This document shows positions 1 to 7,990 of a DNA stretch of 49,545 nt, one piece after another. Position 1 is the stretch's first letter. Each line of letters starts with the position of its first letter. The translations under genes and the position numbers were made by a program. The stretch is from Mariaggregatimicrobium sp964498785 (GTDB taxonomy: Bacteria; Zhuqueibacterota; Zhuqueibacteria; Thermofontimicrobiales; Thiofontviventaceae): the NCBI GenBank assembly GCA_964498785.1, contig CAZCJL010000044.1:1-49545 (forward strand), in the 5' to 3' direction. The notes beneath the pieces are model-generated. The model was given only the letters and a program-made list of their open reading frames with translations, was not told where the DNA came from and made no database searches.

Positions 1-1
1 A

Positions 2-56
2 ATACGACATAGAGGCAATCGCCCATATCTACCATAAAATATTGAGAAGATACAAT
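2..56 (+). repeat. Left copy of a 55-nt inverted repeat at the contig ends
   Basis: These 55 bases recur in reverse complement at the right end of the window with two mismatches. The inner boundary is sharp: after ACAAT the two copies diverge completely. In the + strand frame that starts at base 3 it reads as a protein tail containing AIAHIYHKILRRYN, followed by unrelated residues and a stop at about base 79. A motif of the AIAH...RRY kind occurs at the C-terminus of some ParE/RelE toxins, so it may be the 3' end of a toxin gene; a non-coding dispersed repeat is equally possible. The repeat runs off the window. Confidence 0.8.
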
Positions 57-326
57 TTTATTAAACCGCGAAGTTAATCCTTGTTACCATAATGAGTTGT
101 AGTATTGGATTAATTATCAGCTTTTTAAAACAAGCACAATGATTCATTATTGTGATTGTATGACTTGCCAATTGATGATAACCGCTTGACCGGTTTTCAA
201 TTCTGTGATGCCAATTATTTGCTTGACAAAGGGGAATATTGTTAGTAAGTTATATCTATAATCGATTGATAAAAATATTTTCATGAATAGAACAAAAAAA
301 ATTTTATCGCTAAAAGGGTCATCATA
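57..326. other. AT-rich intergenic region with no gene recognised
   Basis: About 270 AT-rich bases between the terminal repeat and the DUF2281 remnant. A TTGACA box at 223-228 and a perfect TATAAT at 257-262 are present but their spacing (28 bases) does not make a normal promoter. A reverse-strand open frame at 147-374 has no recognisable motif and runs over the DUF2281 remnant, so it is not called as a gene. Confidence 0.5.
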
Positions 327-534
327 ATGGAATAAATCAATGATAAAATACAGAATTTGCCTCCTGATTTGCAAGACCAGGCAAATGATTTCATCGATTA
401 TTTCATTCTAAAGAAGAAGAGAAAAATAGAAAAGTTCCCCAAATCGGATTGGATTGGGGAGGATAAAAAATATTAAAAATCAATACACCGCTCTGGAATT
501 ACAGAAAAAAGCGCTCGAATTGAGGGAATTATGA
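327..534 (+). pseudogene. Broken DUF2281-type small protein (antitoxin-like) upstream of mntA
   Basis: The translation from the ATG at 327 reads ME, then a TAA stop at 333-335, then INDKIQNLPPDLQDQANDF, a hydrophobic helix, a basic stretch and SDWIG, stopping at 474-476. In the +1 frame just after, NQYTALELQKKALELREL ends at a TGA at 532-534. The LPP...Q...F.DYF core, the DW motif and the YT.LELQKKALE tail together match DUF2281 proteins, which are small and often sit beside toxin genes. One stop and one frameshift therefore split a single gene. Its last codons overlap the first ATGs of the nucleotidyltransferase (ATGATGA), so it was translationally coupled to that gene. Function of the family is not established. 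Confidence 0.72.
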
Positions 535-956
535 TGAACACCAACCAAATCGATTTAGATAAAATAATTCCTGTTTTTAAAAATGACGAAATCGCCGCAG
601 TTTATCTGTTCGGATCACAGGCGTCCGGAAAAATTCACTCACATAGTGACGTGGATATTGCGATTCTTTTTAATGAAAAATTATCATCAGTGGTATCCTA
701 TCGCAGGCTGGAAAACTATTTTGTGAAAATTGCACGTTTGCTCAGGATAGAACCGGATGTTATCGATATGGAGCAGGTGAATCTCATACTGTTATTTGAA
801 ATATTGAGACACGGCAAAATTATCGTGGAAAATAACCGCGACAAAAATCGGGATTTTCAGGCAAGGAAAATTGTCGAGTGCATTGATTTTAATTATATTG
901 TGGATATGTGCGCCCGGGGAATGCATCTTAAAGCAAAGGAGAAAGTAAGTGGTTAA
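531..956 (+). CDS. mntA: MntA-type nucleotidyltransferase antitoxin
   Basis: A 141-residue minimal nucleotidyltransferase. The fold signature is clear near residue 26: VYLFGSQASGK followed by SHSDVDIAIL, that is the GSxAxG...SDxDI motif that binds nucleotide and metal. Proteins of this family paired with HepT act as antitoxins by adding AMP to a tyrosine of the HEPN toxin. The downstream gene overlaps its end by 8 bases, the usual arrangement of the pair. Two ATGs lie in tandem (531 and 534); a GAGGG purine run at about 523 fits either. The gene looks intact, unlike the small gene in front of it. Confidence 0.9.
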   Translation: MMNTNQIDLDKIIPVFKNDEIAAVYLFGSQASGKIHSHSDVDIAILFNEKLSSVVSYRRLENYFVKIARLLRIEPDVIDMEQVNLILLFEILRHGKIIVENNRDKNRDFQARKIVECIDFNYIVDMCARGMHLKAKEKVSG

Positions 957-1368
957 AAAATCTGTATTGTATAAAAAGATTTCGTATATAAAACATAATC
1001 TGAGTCGGCTAAAAGAAAAACAGCAACTAAACGAACAGGAATTTCTGGCTGATCCGGACACACGGGAAGTTGTCTTGCTGAATTTGCAGCAAGCAATTCA
1101 GGGGTGTATCGATTTAGGCTCTCATATCGTTTCCGATGAGGGATGGGGAGTTCCCGGCTCGATTTCTGAGATATTTTACAAGCTTGAAGAACACGATATA
1201 ATTTCGCCAGAGCTGGCAGAAAATCTGATCCCAATGGCTGGATTTCGGAATTTGGTAGTCCATCAATATGAGGAGATTGATTATAAAATAGTGTTTGTAA
1301 TTTATCATGAGCGATTAGTCGATATTGAAAATTTTATCGATGCGGTGCAGGTTCACTTTCCGGTTTAG
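949..1368 (+). CDS. hepT: HepT-type HEPN toxin (RNase)
   Basis: A 139-residue alpha-helical HEPN protein (DUF86 family) beginning at a GTG that overlaps the mntA end by 8 bases. Near the C-terminus it carries RNLVVHQY, an exact match to the RX4HXY motif, which is the RNase active site of HEPN toxins; the tyrosine is the residue modified by MntA in characterised pairs. The gene is full length, so the pair is probably functional. It is followed by about 250 AT-rich bases without a gene before the TetR promoter. As a toxin-antitoxin module it has no visible functional link to the carbohydrate genes and may simply stabilise this region or be a passenger. Confidence 0.9.
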   Translation: MVKKSVLYKKISYIKHNLSRLKEKQQLNEQEFLADPDTREVVLLNLQQAIQGCIDLGSHIVSDEGWGVPGSISEIFYKLEEHDIISPELAENLIPMAGFRNLVVHQYEEIDYKIVFVIYHERLVDIENFIDAVQVHFPV

Positions 1369-1533
1369 ATTTTTTGGATGCATTATTACACTAATTCCTA
1401 TTCACACTTGTAAAAATTTTTCTTTCCCACATTATAAATTTATCAAATCTTATTAGTCGTTGTAAATAAATAAGATAAGCTCTCCATGGTAACCCGCTGA
1501 TTTTTCTCTCAATAAAAATATATAAAAAAAAGC

Positions 1534-1562
1534 TTGACAAATTCATTTTGTTATTTTATATT
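1534..1562 (+). promoter_or_regulatory. Sigma-70-like promoter of the first TetR gene
   Basis: TTGACA at 1534-1539, a 17-base spacer, and TATATT at 1557-1562. Consensus boxes at ideal spacing. The predicted transcription start falls within the palindromic operator that begins at 1563, which suggests repression by promoter occlusion. Confidence 0.8.
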
Positions 1563-1590
1563 AGAGCAGTGCTCTATAGAGCGGTGCTCT
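1563..1590. promoter_or_regulatory. Palindromic operator, probable TetR autoregulation site
   Basis: Two 13-base elements, AGAGCAGTGCTCT (1563-1575, perfect palindrome about a central G) and AGAGCGGTGCTCT (1578-1590, one mismatched pair), separated by two bases. The whole 28 bases also form an imperfect palindrome centred on CTATAG. It starts one base after the -10 box of the TetR promoter. The symmetry, position and length suit a TetR-family dimer or dimer pair. Binding by the adjacent regulator is inferred. Confidence 0.75.
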
Positions 1591-1621
1591 GTTTAACAAT
1601 ATTTTGACAAAAAAAGCTTTT

Positions 1622-2278
1622 ATGGCGAATTTTTCAAACGAAGAAACAAGTCTAAAAAAGCGCGATGAAATCCTCAGGGCAGCGAAGAAGCTGTTTACTG
1701 AACTCGGTTACGAGCAGACGTCTGTTCGCAAAATTGTTGAAGAGGCGAACACATCAATGGGGAATCTCTATTTTCATTTTCCCAATAAACTCTGCATTCT
1801 GAAAGTCCTGAGTAAAGAATTCATCACAATCCTGCGCAATCAAATCACTCAAATTCACTCCCTAAATTTCAGTCCTGAAGTTGGTTTCGCTCTTGATTTT
1901 CGAATTGGTTATATCACAACTCTGGAGGACAGTAAGCTTTCTAAACTATGGCTCGTCGTTAGAACTATACCAGAAATTCACAAATATTCACTTGAAAATA
2001 AGCGAATCCGGTTGAAAACATTTTTTGGCAAGCAAATACCGGATCGAGAACTTGGTTCACTGGCAATCGCGATTCAGGCAATCGCAGACTCATTTTTTGA
2101 ACAGAAACGAGAAGGCAATTTATCCGATAATGCTGAAACACTCAGTAACACTATAATTGATTATAGTTTGCGTTTACTCGGATATTCACCGGAGAAGATT
2201 TTCGAGGTCATTAAAGAAGTAGAAGACTATATTAACAAACACAATATAACGACTGCTGATTATTTCAAAAATATATAG
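1622..2278 (+). CDS. TetR/AcrR-family transcriptional regulator (first copy)
   Basis: A 218-residue regulator. The N-terminal helix-turn-helix spans residues about 14-60 and includes TSVRKIVEEANTSMGNLYFHF, split here as TSVRKIVEEA and NTSMGNLYFHF, the typical TetR recognition helix followed by YFHFPNK. The remainder is the alpha-helical ligand-binding domain, whose ligand cannot be read. A TTG at 1604 could add six residues, but the ATG at 1622 gives exactly the same length as the second TetR (218 residues) and aligns the two N-termini. The gene sits directly behind a promoter and palindromic operator, so autorepression is likely. It is closely related to the regulator at 4291-4947 over the whole length, for example an identical HKYSLENKRIRLKTFFG stretch. 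Confidence 0.88.
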   Translation: MANFSNEETSLKKRDEILRAAKKLFTELGYEQTSVRKIVEEANTSMGNLYFHFPNKLCILKVLSKEFITILRNQITQIHSLNFSPEVGFALDFRIGYITTLEDSKLSKLWLVVRTIPEIHKYSLENKRIRLKTFFGKQIPDRELGSLAIAIQAIADSFFEQKREGNLSDNAETLSNTIIDYSLRLLGYSPEKIFEVIKEVEDYINKHNITTADYFKNI

Positions 2279-2293
2279 GTTACATTTTTTCCC

Positions 2294-2302
2294 GGAGGTG
2301 AT
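2294..2302 (+). promoter_or_regulatory. Extended Shine-Dalgarno-like sequence without an evident start codon
   Basis: GGAGGTGAT, fully complementary to the conserved 16S rRNA 3' end, sits 16 bases after the first TetR stop codon. No ATG, GTG or TTG follows at a usable distance. The same nonamer follows the second TetR gene. Confidence 0.5.
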
Positions 2303-2396
2303 TTAAAAAATTAATTTATCATCTGAGAAAAATATAACAGACGAGTCAATAATTCCAGATAATCTCTTTTACCAAAGAAGTAGAGGAGGAGTATTA

Positions 2397-4235
2397 ATGA
2401 TTAAATCCTTTAAAGTGATTAGCGTTTTAATTTTCACCAGTTTTTCCTTTCTTTTATCTAATACAGCATTTACGCAACCTTATTTGCAGGCGTCAAATTT
2501 TGCGCCACAACTACTTTTGTCGCCGCAGCCACTTTATTTCGGAAACATCCCAGATGGCAGCAGCGCCACAAGAGAGTTGTTAATTTACAATTTGGGAACA
2601 TCCGATGCAAATATATCAAATGTGTCGATTCAGGGAGAACATAGTTCCTTTTTCACATTGAAAACAGAGCTTGGTTCGCATGTTTTAAAGCCATTGGAAA
2701 TTCTGGTGTTAGAAATCGAATTTCACCCAACTTACAAAGGAGGCCGTACAGCAGAGTTGGTGGTAGAAAGCAATTCGGCAACGAGTCCGGACCGTGTGAC
2801 GTTAACCGCGGCTGGTACTGAATCAGGCGCTTCGACATTAACTTTTGAGCGCATTATTGGCACCAGCGAAGTTGATAGGGGACGCGGAATTAAACAAACA
2901 CCGGATCGCGGATTCATTATTGTTGGCAATACAGTCCTTCCGGATGAAGATTATTCTGATGTTTATATTGTCAAGACAGATGTCAACGGGAAAGTAGCAT
3001 GGACGAAAAGGTATGGTGGTGACGAATCAGATAGCGCCCACGATGTACAGTGTACCGATGATGGCGGCTATCTATTGGTGGGGACAACGAATAGCTATGG
3101 CGCGGGCAGACAGGATGTTTATTTGCTTAAATTGAATTCTACAGGTGAGAAGGAATGGCAAAAGACGTATGGCGGTATTTATGACGATAGAGCTGTGTGT
3201 TTTAAAGAAACAATTGACGGAGATTACATTATCGCCGGTGCAACCAAAAACACGGATGATGGGGCACGAAACGCGTATTTGCTTAAAATTGATGCAGCCG
3301 GAAATGAAAAATGGAGCAAAGATTATGGCGGTGCAGGCGGCGAAACGGCAAACGATATTCTGGAAACGAGTGACCGCGGATATCTTGTTCTCGGCTCAAC
3401 GACGAGTATGGGCGCAGGGGAATTTGATGTTTATTTGTTTAAAACCGATGCCCAGGGTAATGTTGAGTGGGAAAAGACCTATGGTGGTACGAATTGGGAG
3501 GAAGGCAATTCGATTCAACCTACCCCGGATGGGGGATATGTTATTGCCGGTTTTACAGTGAGTATGGGCGTTGGCGCGCGCGATTTTTATCTTATTAAAA
3601 TAGATGCATCAGGAAATATGCAGTGGGATAAAACGTATGGAGATGTAAATAATGATGTTGCTGCTAAAGTTGTTGTCACAGATGACGGTGGATATTTAGT
3701 GGCAGGATCTACCGCTAACATCATTACCGATGAAAATATTTACTCAGATATATTGATTGTAAAAACCAATGCAACTGGTGATGAAGAATGGAGAACCACT
3801 TTTGGCGGTGATAAAAGTGAAGGTACTGCGGATATGTTGCTTATGGACGATGGTGGATTCATTTTAGTGGGATCCACCAGTAGTTATAGTAAGGATGCCG
3901 ATATCTATTTGCTCAGATTGAGTACGACCGGAAAATTAATTGCTGTTGAAAAAGATGAAACCGGTTTTCCTATGGACTTTTATCTTTCGCAAAATTACCC
4001 CAATCCTTTTAATAATCAAACTTGTATCCAATTTACTTTACCCGAACGGTCTTATGTGCAGCTTAACATCTACAATATTTTTGGCCAATATGTGCGTACG
4101 CTTGTAGATCAAGTAAAGCCGGCAGGATCGCATCTGGTAACATGGGATGCAGGTGAAATGGCAAGTGGATTGTATTTTTATCAGTTAGAAACAGGTAAAT
4201 TTAACCAAAAGAGGAGGATGATATTATTAAAATAA
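2397..4235 (+). CDS. Secreted seven-repeat beta-propeller protein with Ig-like domain and sorting tail
   Basis: A 612-residue exported protein. Residues 1-26 form a Sec signal peptide. About residues 38-138 look like an ASH/choice-of-anchor D Ig-like domain (YFGNIPDGSSATRELLIYN). About 145-510 hold seven repeats of roughly 50 residues with the pattern W.K.YGG...A....T.DGGY...G.T.S...G..D.YL.K.D..G, which suggests a seven-bladed propeller. The last 90 residues (LSQNYPNPFNNQT, then a FlgD-like beta-sandwich ending ASGLYFYQLE...RRMILLK) are the C-terminal tail typical of secreted FCB-group proteins, related to type IX sorting or cell-surface anchoring. A GGAGGAG ribosome site lies 6 bases before the ATG. 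It is enclosed by two paralogous TetR genes. Catalysis is not evident; surface glycan binding is a guess. Confidence 0.85.
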   Translation: MIKSFKVISVLIFTSFSFLLSNTAFTQPYLQASNFAPQLLLSPQPLYFGNIPDGSSATRELLIYNLGTSDANISNVSIQGEHSSFFTLKTELGSHVLKPLEILVLEIEFHPTYKGGRTAELVVESNSATSPDRVTLTAAGTESGASTLTFERIIGTSEVDRGRGIKQTPDRGFIIVGNTVLPDEDYSDVYIVKTDVNGKVAWTKRYGGDESDSAHDVQCTDDGGYLLVGTTNSYGAGRQDVYLLKLNSTGEKEWQKTYGGIYDDRAVCFKETIDGDYIIAGATKNTDDGARNAYLLKIDAAGNEKWSKDYGGAGGETANDILETSDRGYLVLGSTTSMGAGEFDVYLFKTDAQGNVEWEKTYGGTNWEEGNSIQPTPDGGYVIAGFTVSMGVGARDFYLIKIDASGNMQWDKTYGDVNNDVAAKVVVTDDGGYLVAGSTANIITDENIYSDILIVKTNATGDEEWRTTFGGDKSEGTADMLLMDDGGFILVGSTSSYSKDADIYLLRLSTTGKLIAVEKDETGFPMDFYLSQNYPNPFNNQTCIQFTLPERSYVQLNIYNIFGQYVRTLVDQVKPAGSHLVTWDAGEMASGLYFYQLETGKFNQKRRMILLK

Positions 4236-4241
4236 GATGAC

Positions 4242-4251
4242 GAGCAGTGCT
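4242..4251. promoter_or_regulatory. Second copy of the TetR operator core
   Basis: GAGCAGTGCT, a match to ten consecutive bases of the perfect operator at 1563-1575, including the AGCA-G-TGCT palindrome. It lies in the 55-base gap directly before the second TetR gene. Shared control of both TetR genes by one or both regulators is inferred. Confidence 0.55.
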
Positions 4252-4290
4252 AATTAAGAGTGAATTGAAACAGATAGCACAGGTCAATTA

Positions 4291-4947
4291 ATGAAGAAAA
4301 ATTCGCTACACAAGAGCACAAATGCTAAGTATGAGGATATTCTAAAAGCTGCCAGGAAGTTATTTGCAGAAAAAGGATTTGATAAAACTTCGGTTCGTGA
4401 AATCGTGAAAGAAGCAGATACTTCCATGGGAAATCTCTATTTTTATTTTCCGAATAAGTTAGAAATTCTGAAAGTTATATGTCAGGAATTTGTCGGAAAA
4501 CTGAGAAAGCAAATATCTGATGTACATGCAAAATCTTATGATCCGGCAATAGGATTTGCACTGGATTTTAAGATCGGTTACATTGCAACGATGGAAGATG
4601 AAAAATTTTCCAGATTCTGGATTTTTGCCAGAAATATTCCCGAAATCCATAAGTACTCACTGGAAAATAAACGGATTCGGTTAAAAACATTTTTCGGAGA
4701 TCGGATTCAGTCGGAGCATGAATTAAATTCATTTGCCATTGCGATTCAAGGAATCGCTGACGCGTTTTTTGAACAGAAAAGAGAGGGTAATCTTGTCGAA
4801 AGCTCAGCCATTTTAAGCAACACAATTATTGATTTCAGCTTGCGTTTAATGGGGTACTCACAACCGAAAATCAATAGTGTTATTGAAAAGGTTGAGCAAT
4901 TTATTCGTAACAAAAGAATTACCGTGGATGATCATTTTATCATCTAA
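4291..4947 (+). CDS. TetR/AcrR-family transcriptional regulator (second copy)
   Basis: A 218-residue paralog of the regulator at 1622-2278 with the same length and no gaps except a one-residue shift around position 145. The helix-turn-helix is nearly identical (TSVREIVKEADTSMGNLYF, YFPNKLEIL), so the two may recognise the same DNA, and an operator core lies just upstream. The ligand-binding halves differ more, although HKYSLENKRIRLKTFFG, FFEQKREGNL and LSNTIID are shared, so both may sense related molecules. The gene is followed by the TonB receptor, making it the best candidate regulator of that receptor. The arrangement TetR, propeller, TetR, receptor suggests an ancient duplication of a regulator plus target unit. 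Confidence 0.88.
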   Translation: MKKNSLHKSTNAKYEDILKAARKLFAEKGFDKTSVREIVKEADTSMGNLYFYFPNKLEILKVICQEFVGKLRKQISDVHAKSYDPAIGFALDFKIGYIATMEDEKFSRFWIFARNIPEIHKYSLENKRIRLKTFFGDRIQSEHELNSFAIAIQGIADAFFEQKREGNLVESSAILSNTIIDFSLRLMGYSQPKINSVIEKVEQFIRNKRITVDDHFII

Positions 4948-4960
4948 AAGGAGGTGATCA
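4948..4960 (+). promoter_or_regulatory. Extended Shine-Dalgarno-like sequence after the second TetR
   Basis: AAGGAGGTGATCA begins at the base after the TetR stop codon and matches the anti-Shine-Dalgarno complement over at least ten bases. No start codon follows within 30 bases. It mirrors the element at 2294-2302 behind the first TetR. Confidence 0.5.
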
Positions 4961-4994
4961 CTAAAAAAGACGAAATTCTGTATTCATCATAATT

Positions 4995-5035
4995 GGGCTG
5001 AATGAATTTTTCATTCAAAAAAATCAATTAAGCCC
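4995..5035 (+). promoter_or_regulatory. Nested hairpin in the leader of the TonB receptor gene
   Basis: An 8-base stem TGAATGAA (4999-5006) / TTCATTCA (5010-5017) with a 3-base loop, enclosed by GGGCT (4995-4999) / AGCCC (5031-5035). It lies 35-75 bases before the receptor start. It could be a terminator for upstream transcription or a leader structure; the inner stem is flanked by an A tract, not a T tract, on the + strand. Confidence 0.4.
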
Positions 5036-5069
5036 GTTCCGATTTATAACTTAGTATATGGAGGGTGAA

Positions 5070-7874
5070 ATGAAAAGCAACACCTTTAAATTGATCTCTT
5101 ATGCTCTGCTTTTGTTTGTAAGTATTTTTGTAATTTCTGATAATTTGCAAGCGCAAATTAAAGGACGCATTGCAGGGCAGGTAACAGATTCAAAAACCGG
5201 TGATTTTTTACCCGGTGCAAACGTAATGATTCAAGGAACACAGTTTGGCTCTGCTACAGACAGGGAGGGAAAATACAGAATTGGTAATGTACCGCCTGGT
5301 ACGTACACATTGACGGTTTCTTATATTGGTTACGAAAATTTTGCTGTTGAAGTTACTGTCCCTGCAAAGGGTGTGGTGATGCAGAACATTGAGATGAAAG
5401 TGAGTTACGTTGAGATGGAAGAAGTCGTTGTTGAAGGATTACGACAGGGACAACGAAAGGCCTTAACGCAGCAAATGACCGCGCCGAATATTAAAAATGT
5501 AATGGCCCAGGAAGAAATGGAACGCTTCCCGGATATGAACACTGCCGAAGCTCTACAGCGTGTGCCTGGTATTTCCGTCACCAGAAGTCTTGGTGAAGGA
5601 CGCTTTGTTCAATTGCGCGGGACTGAACCCCGGCTGACTACAGTAACGGTAAATGGAGAAAGAATTGCATCTCCGCAGGATGAAGAGCGCTTTATCGGGC
5701 TGGATGTGATTAATGCCAGCCAGCTTTCTGCAATCGAAGTGACAAAGGCATTGACGCCGGACATGGATGGCGATGCTATTGGTGGCACTGTAAACCTGAT
5801 CACAAAAAGTGCATTTGATCATGACGGAATGGACCTGAAAGTTGATCTCGGAAGCGGATATTCTAATTTACCGGAAAAACCGCTGTATCGCGGCGCTGTA
5901 ACTTTTAGCAACATTTTAGGGAAAGATAAAAATATTGGCTTAACAGTCAGCGCAAACTGGTATCGAAATAATATCGGTTCCCATTCAAATGAATTTGATT
6001 GGGACATGGAAGAAGACGTCAATGGAAACGAATTGCCATTTGCACTTGGTGATTATCGGTTATATAATTATGAAACCAACCGTGATCATCTGGGATTAAG
6101 TGGTGGCCTTGAATATCGAAACGGAGCAAATCATCGTTGGTTTGTCAGAGGAATGTTCAACCGTCGTGATGATGTGCAAACGAGAAATATGGTGCGTGTC
6201 CGGATAAGTAAAGGTGATTATCTGAATGCGACCACTATCAGCAAAGCACGGTTAGCATTTGAGATGCAAAACAGAAACGAAGTTCAGGAAATCAGTTCAT
6301 TTGCCGGAGGCGGTGTTCATCATTTCGGAAGTTTGGATCTGGATTACACTGTTTCGTATAGTTATGCCGAAGAAATCAAAGATGATCCCGGTCAATACAA
6401 GTCCGAATGGCAGTTGAATGAAAAAGTTAATCTGAGTTTAGATTTGGCAGATCCAGACTTTCCGGAATATAATATTACGAATCTGGATCAGAATTATACC
6501 CTGGATGCAAATAACTGGGAAATCGATAATCAGGATTATCGTGAAACATTCACGTCGAATAATAATATATTGGGATCATTTAATATTAAATATCCCTATA
6601 TGTTAGCAGGATTGCCCGCTCAATTAAAAGCAGGCGGAAAGATGCATCTCGAAGAAAAAGATCGTGACAGCCAGCGTTGGAAATACAAATGGAAAGGTGA
6701 TGAAGACATCGTAATGGGGCCTTACGCTGAGGATGATCCGATTGAAGGTTTTTTGCAGGACAAATATACCTTCGGCCCGCTGATTGATGTGGATAAATAT
6801 GAAGATTTCTTTAATCAATATCGCGCACAGGACGATGGCCTAAGGGAAGAGGTACGACAAAGTGACACCGATGGTTCAGGTGGTAAATACACAGCCGGCG
6901 AAGATATTTATGCCTTTTATATGATGACCACAGTAAATGTTGGTGATCTGATGATTCTTGCCGGATTCAGAAATGAATACACGAAAACCACGTATGATGG
7001 CGTCGAGTTAATGTATGATGATAATGGTGATTTTCTGAACTCGACTCCTGCAAGTGAGACGAATTCTTATAACAATATTTTTCCGAATCTTCATTTCAAA
7101 TATAAAGTATCTCCGCGTACAAATGTTCGTCTTGCGTATACTCATGGTATTGCCCGACCTAATTACTTTGATTTAGCACCGTACCGCTGGGTGTTCCCGG
7201 AAGACGAAGAAATTCTGATGGGAAATCCGGGTTTGGAACCAACAACAGCGATTAATTACGATCTTATGGTGGAGCACTATTTTACCGGCATCGGTGTGCT
7301 CGCTGGTGGCTTTTTCTACAAAGATTTAGATAAAGTTGCCTATCCCCGAATTTATCGCCAGGATGGAGGCCCCTGGGATGGATACTGGATCGAACAACCT
7401 GTGAATGGCGGGTCGGCAAAATTATATGGTTTCGAACTTAACTGGATGCAGCAGTTCACTTTTCTGCCCGGAATATTAAGCGGATTCGGAATTTTTGGTA
7501 ATTATACTTATACCAAATCCGAAGCTGAACTTGAATTTCGTGACTGGGACATATTACCAGGTCAGGCAGGCGATGTCGGTAACCTGGGACTCAGTTTTGA
7601 AAATTTCGGCCTTACTGCTCGCTTAAGTCTGAATTACAATAGTGAATATCTGTACCAAGTTGGTAAAAATGAAGATTTCGACCGCTATACCGACGAACAT
7701 TTGCAGATGGATTTTTCCGCCAGTTATCGCGTAATAGAGGGTTTAAATCTTTATCTTGATTTGGTTAATCTCACTAATGAACCGCGACGAGATTATTATG
7801 GCATTAAAGAGCGTCCGCGCATGAATGAATATTATTCATTCTGGATGCGTGGCGGAATTAAATATAGCTTTTAG
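5070..7874 (+). CDS. TonB-dependent outer-membrane receptor with CarboxypepD_reg-like domain
   Basis: A 934-residue receptor. Residues 1-29 are a signal peptide ending LQAQ. About 33-115 form a carboxypeptidase-D-like beta-sandwich (GRIAGQVTDSKTGDFLPGAN, NVPPGTYTLTVSYIGY). A plug domain follows (EALQRVPGISV, QLRGTEPRLTTVTVNGERI, DGDAIGGTVNLITK), then a 22-strand-type beta-barrel ending in an aromatic residue (GGIKYSF), as outer-membrane proteins do. The plug resembles the TonB receptor class with a conserved DGDAIGG segment rather than SusC, and no SusD partner is present. The start at 5070 is chosen over an in-frame ATG at 5058 because GGAGGGTGAA precedes it. Its likely substrate is a glycan fragment released by the exported enzymes nearby; this is inferred from context only. 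Confidence 0.92.
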   Translation: MKSNTFKLISYALLLFVSIFVISDNLQAQIKGRIAGQVTDSKTGDFLPGANVMIQGTQFGSATDREGKYRIGNVPPGTYTLTVSYIGYENFAVEVTVPAKGVVMQNIEMKVSYVEMEEVVVEGLRQGQRKALTQQMTAPNIKNVMAQEEMERFPDMNTAEALQRVPGISVTRSLGEGRFVQLRGTEPRLTTVTVNGERIASPQDEERFIGLDVINASQLSAIEVTKALTPDMDGDAIGGTVNLITKSAFDHDGMDLKVDLGSGYSNLPEKPLYRGAVTFSNILGKDKNIGLTVSANWYRNNIGSHSNEFDWDMEEDVNGNELPFALGDYRLYNYETNRDHLGLSGGLEYRNGANHRWFVRGMFNRRDDVQTRNMVRVRISKGDYLNATTISKARLAFEMQNRNEVQEISSFAGGGVHHFGSLDLDYTVSYSYAEEIKDDPGQYKSEWQLNEKVNLSLDLADPDFPEYNITNLDQNYTLDANNWEIDNQDYRETFTSNNNILGSFNIKYPYMLAGLPAQLKAGGKMHLEEKDRDSQRWKYKWKGDEDIVMGPYAEDDPIEGFLQDKYTFGPLIDVDKYEDFFNQYRAQDDGLREEVRQSDTDGSGGKYTAGEDIYAFYMMTTVNVGDLMILAGFRNEYTKTTYDGVELMYDDNGDFLNSTPASETNSYNNIFPNLHFKYKVSPRTNVRLAYTHGIARPNYFDLAPYRWVFPEDEEILMGNPGLEPTTAINYDLMVEHYFTGIGVLAGGFFYKDLDKVAYPRIYRQDGGPWDGYWIEQPVNGGSAKLYGFELNWMQQFTFLPGILSGFGIFGNYTYTKSEAELEFRDWDILPGQAGDVGNLGLSFENFGLTARLSLNYNSEYLYQVGKNEDFDRYTDEHLQMDFSASYRVIEGLNLYLDLVNLTNEPRRDYYGIKERPRMNEYYSFWMRGGIKYSF

Positions 7875-7910
7875 CACCTCCGTTTAATAGTGATCTCTGA
7901 TTGATCCTGA

Positions 7911-7942
7911 AAGGCGGTATAATTAATAGATTGTACCGCCTT
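7911..7942 (+). terminator. Hairpin after the TonB receptor gene
   Basis: Perfect 9-base stem AAGGCGGTA (7911-7919) / TACCGCCTT (7934-7942) with a 14-base loop, located between the receptor and the sulfatase. There is no strong T run, so termination may be partial. Confidence 0.5.
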
Positions 7943-7990
7943 GATTTAAGAGTCTTTGTTTCTGCTTTATTAATAATATGACAGGAGATA

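Noticed and set aside
223..262. Promoter from TTGACA (223) and TATAAT (257)
   Set aside because: The 28-base spacing is incompatible with a normal sigma-70 promoter.
147..374. Reverse-strand 75-residue open frame
   Set aside because: No recognisable motif, low-complexity AT-driven composition, and it overlaps the DUF2281 remnant on the other strand.
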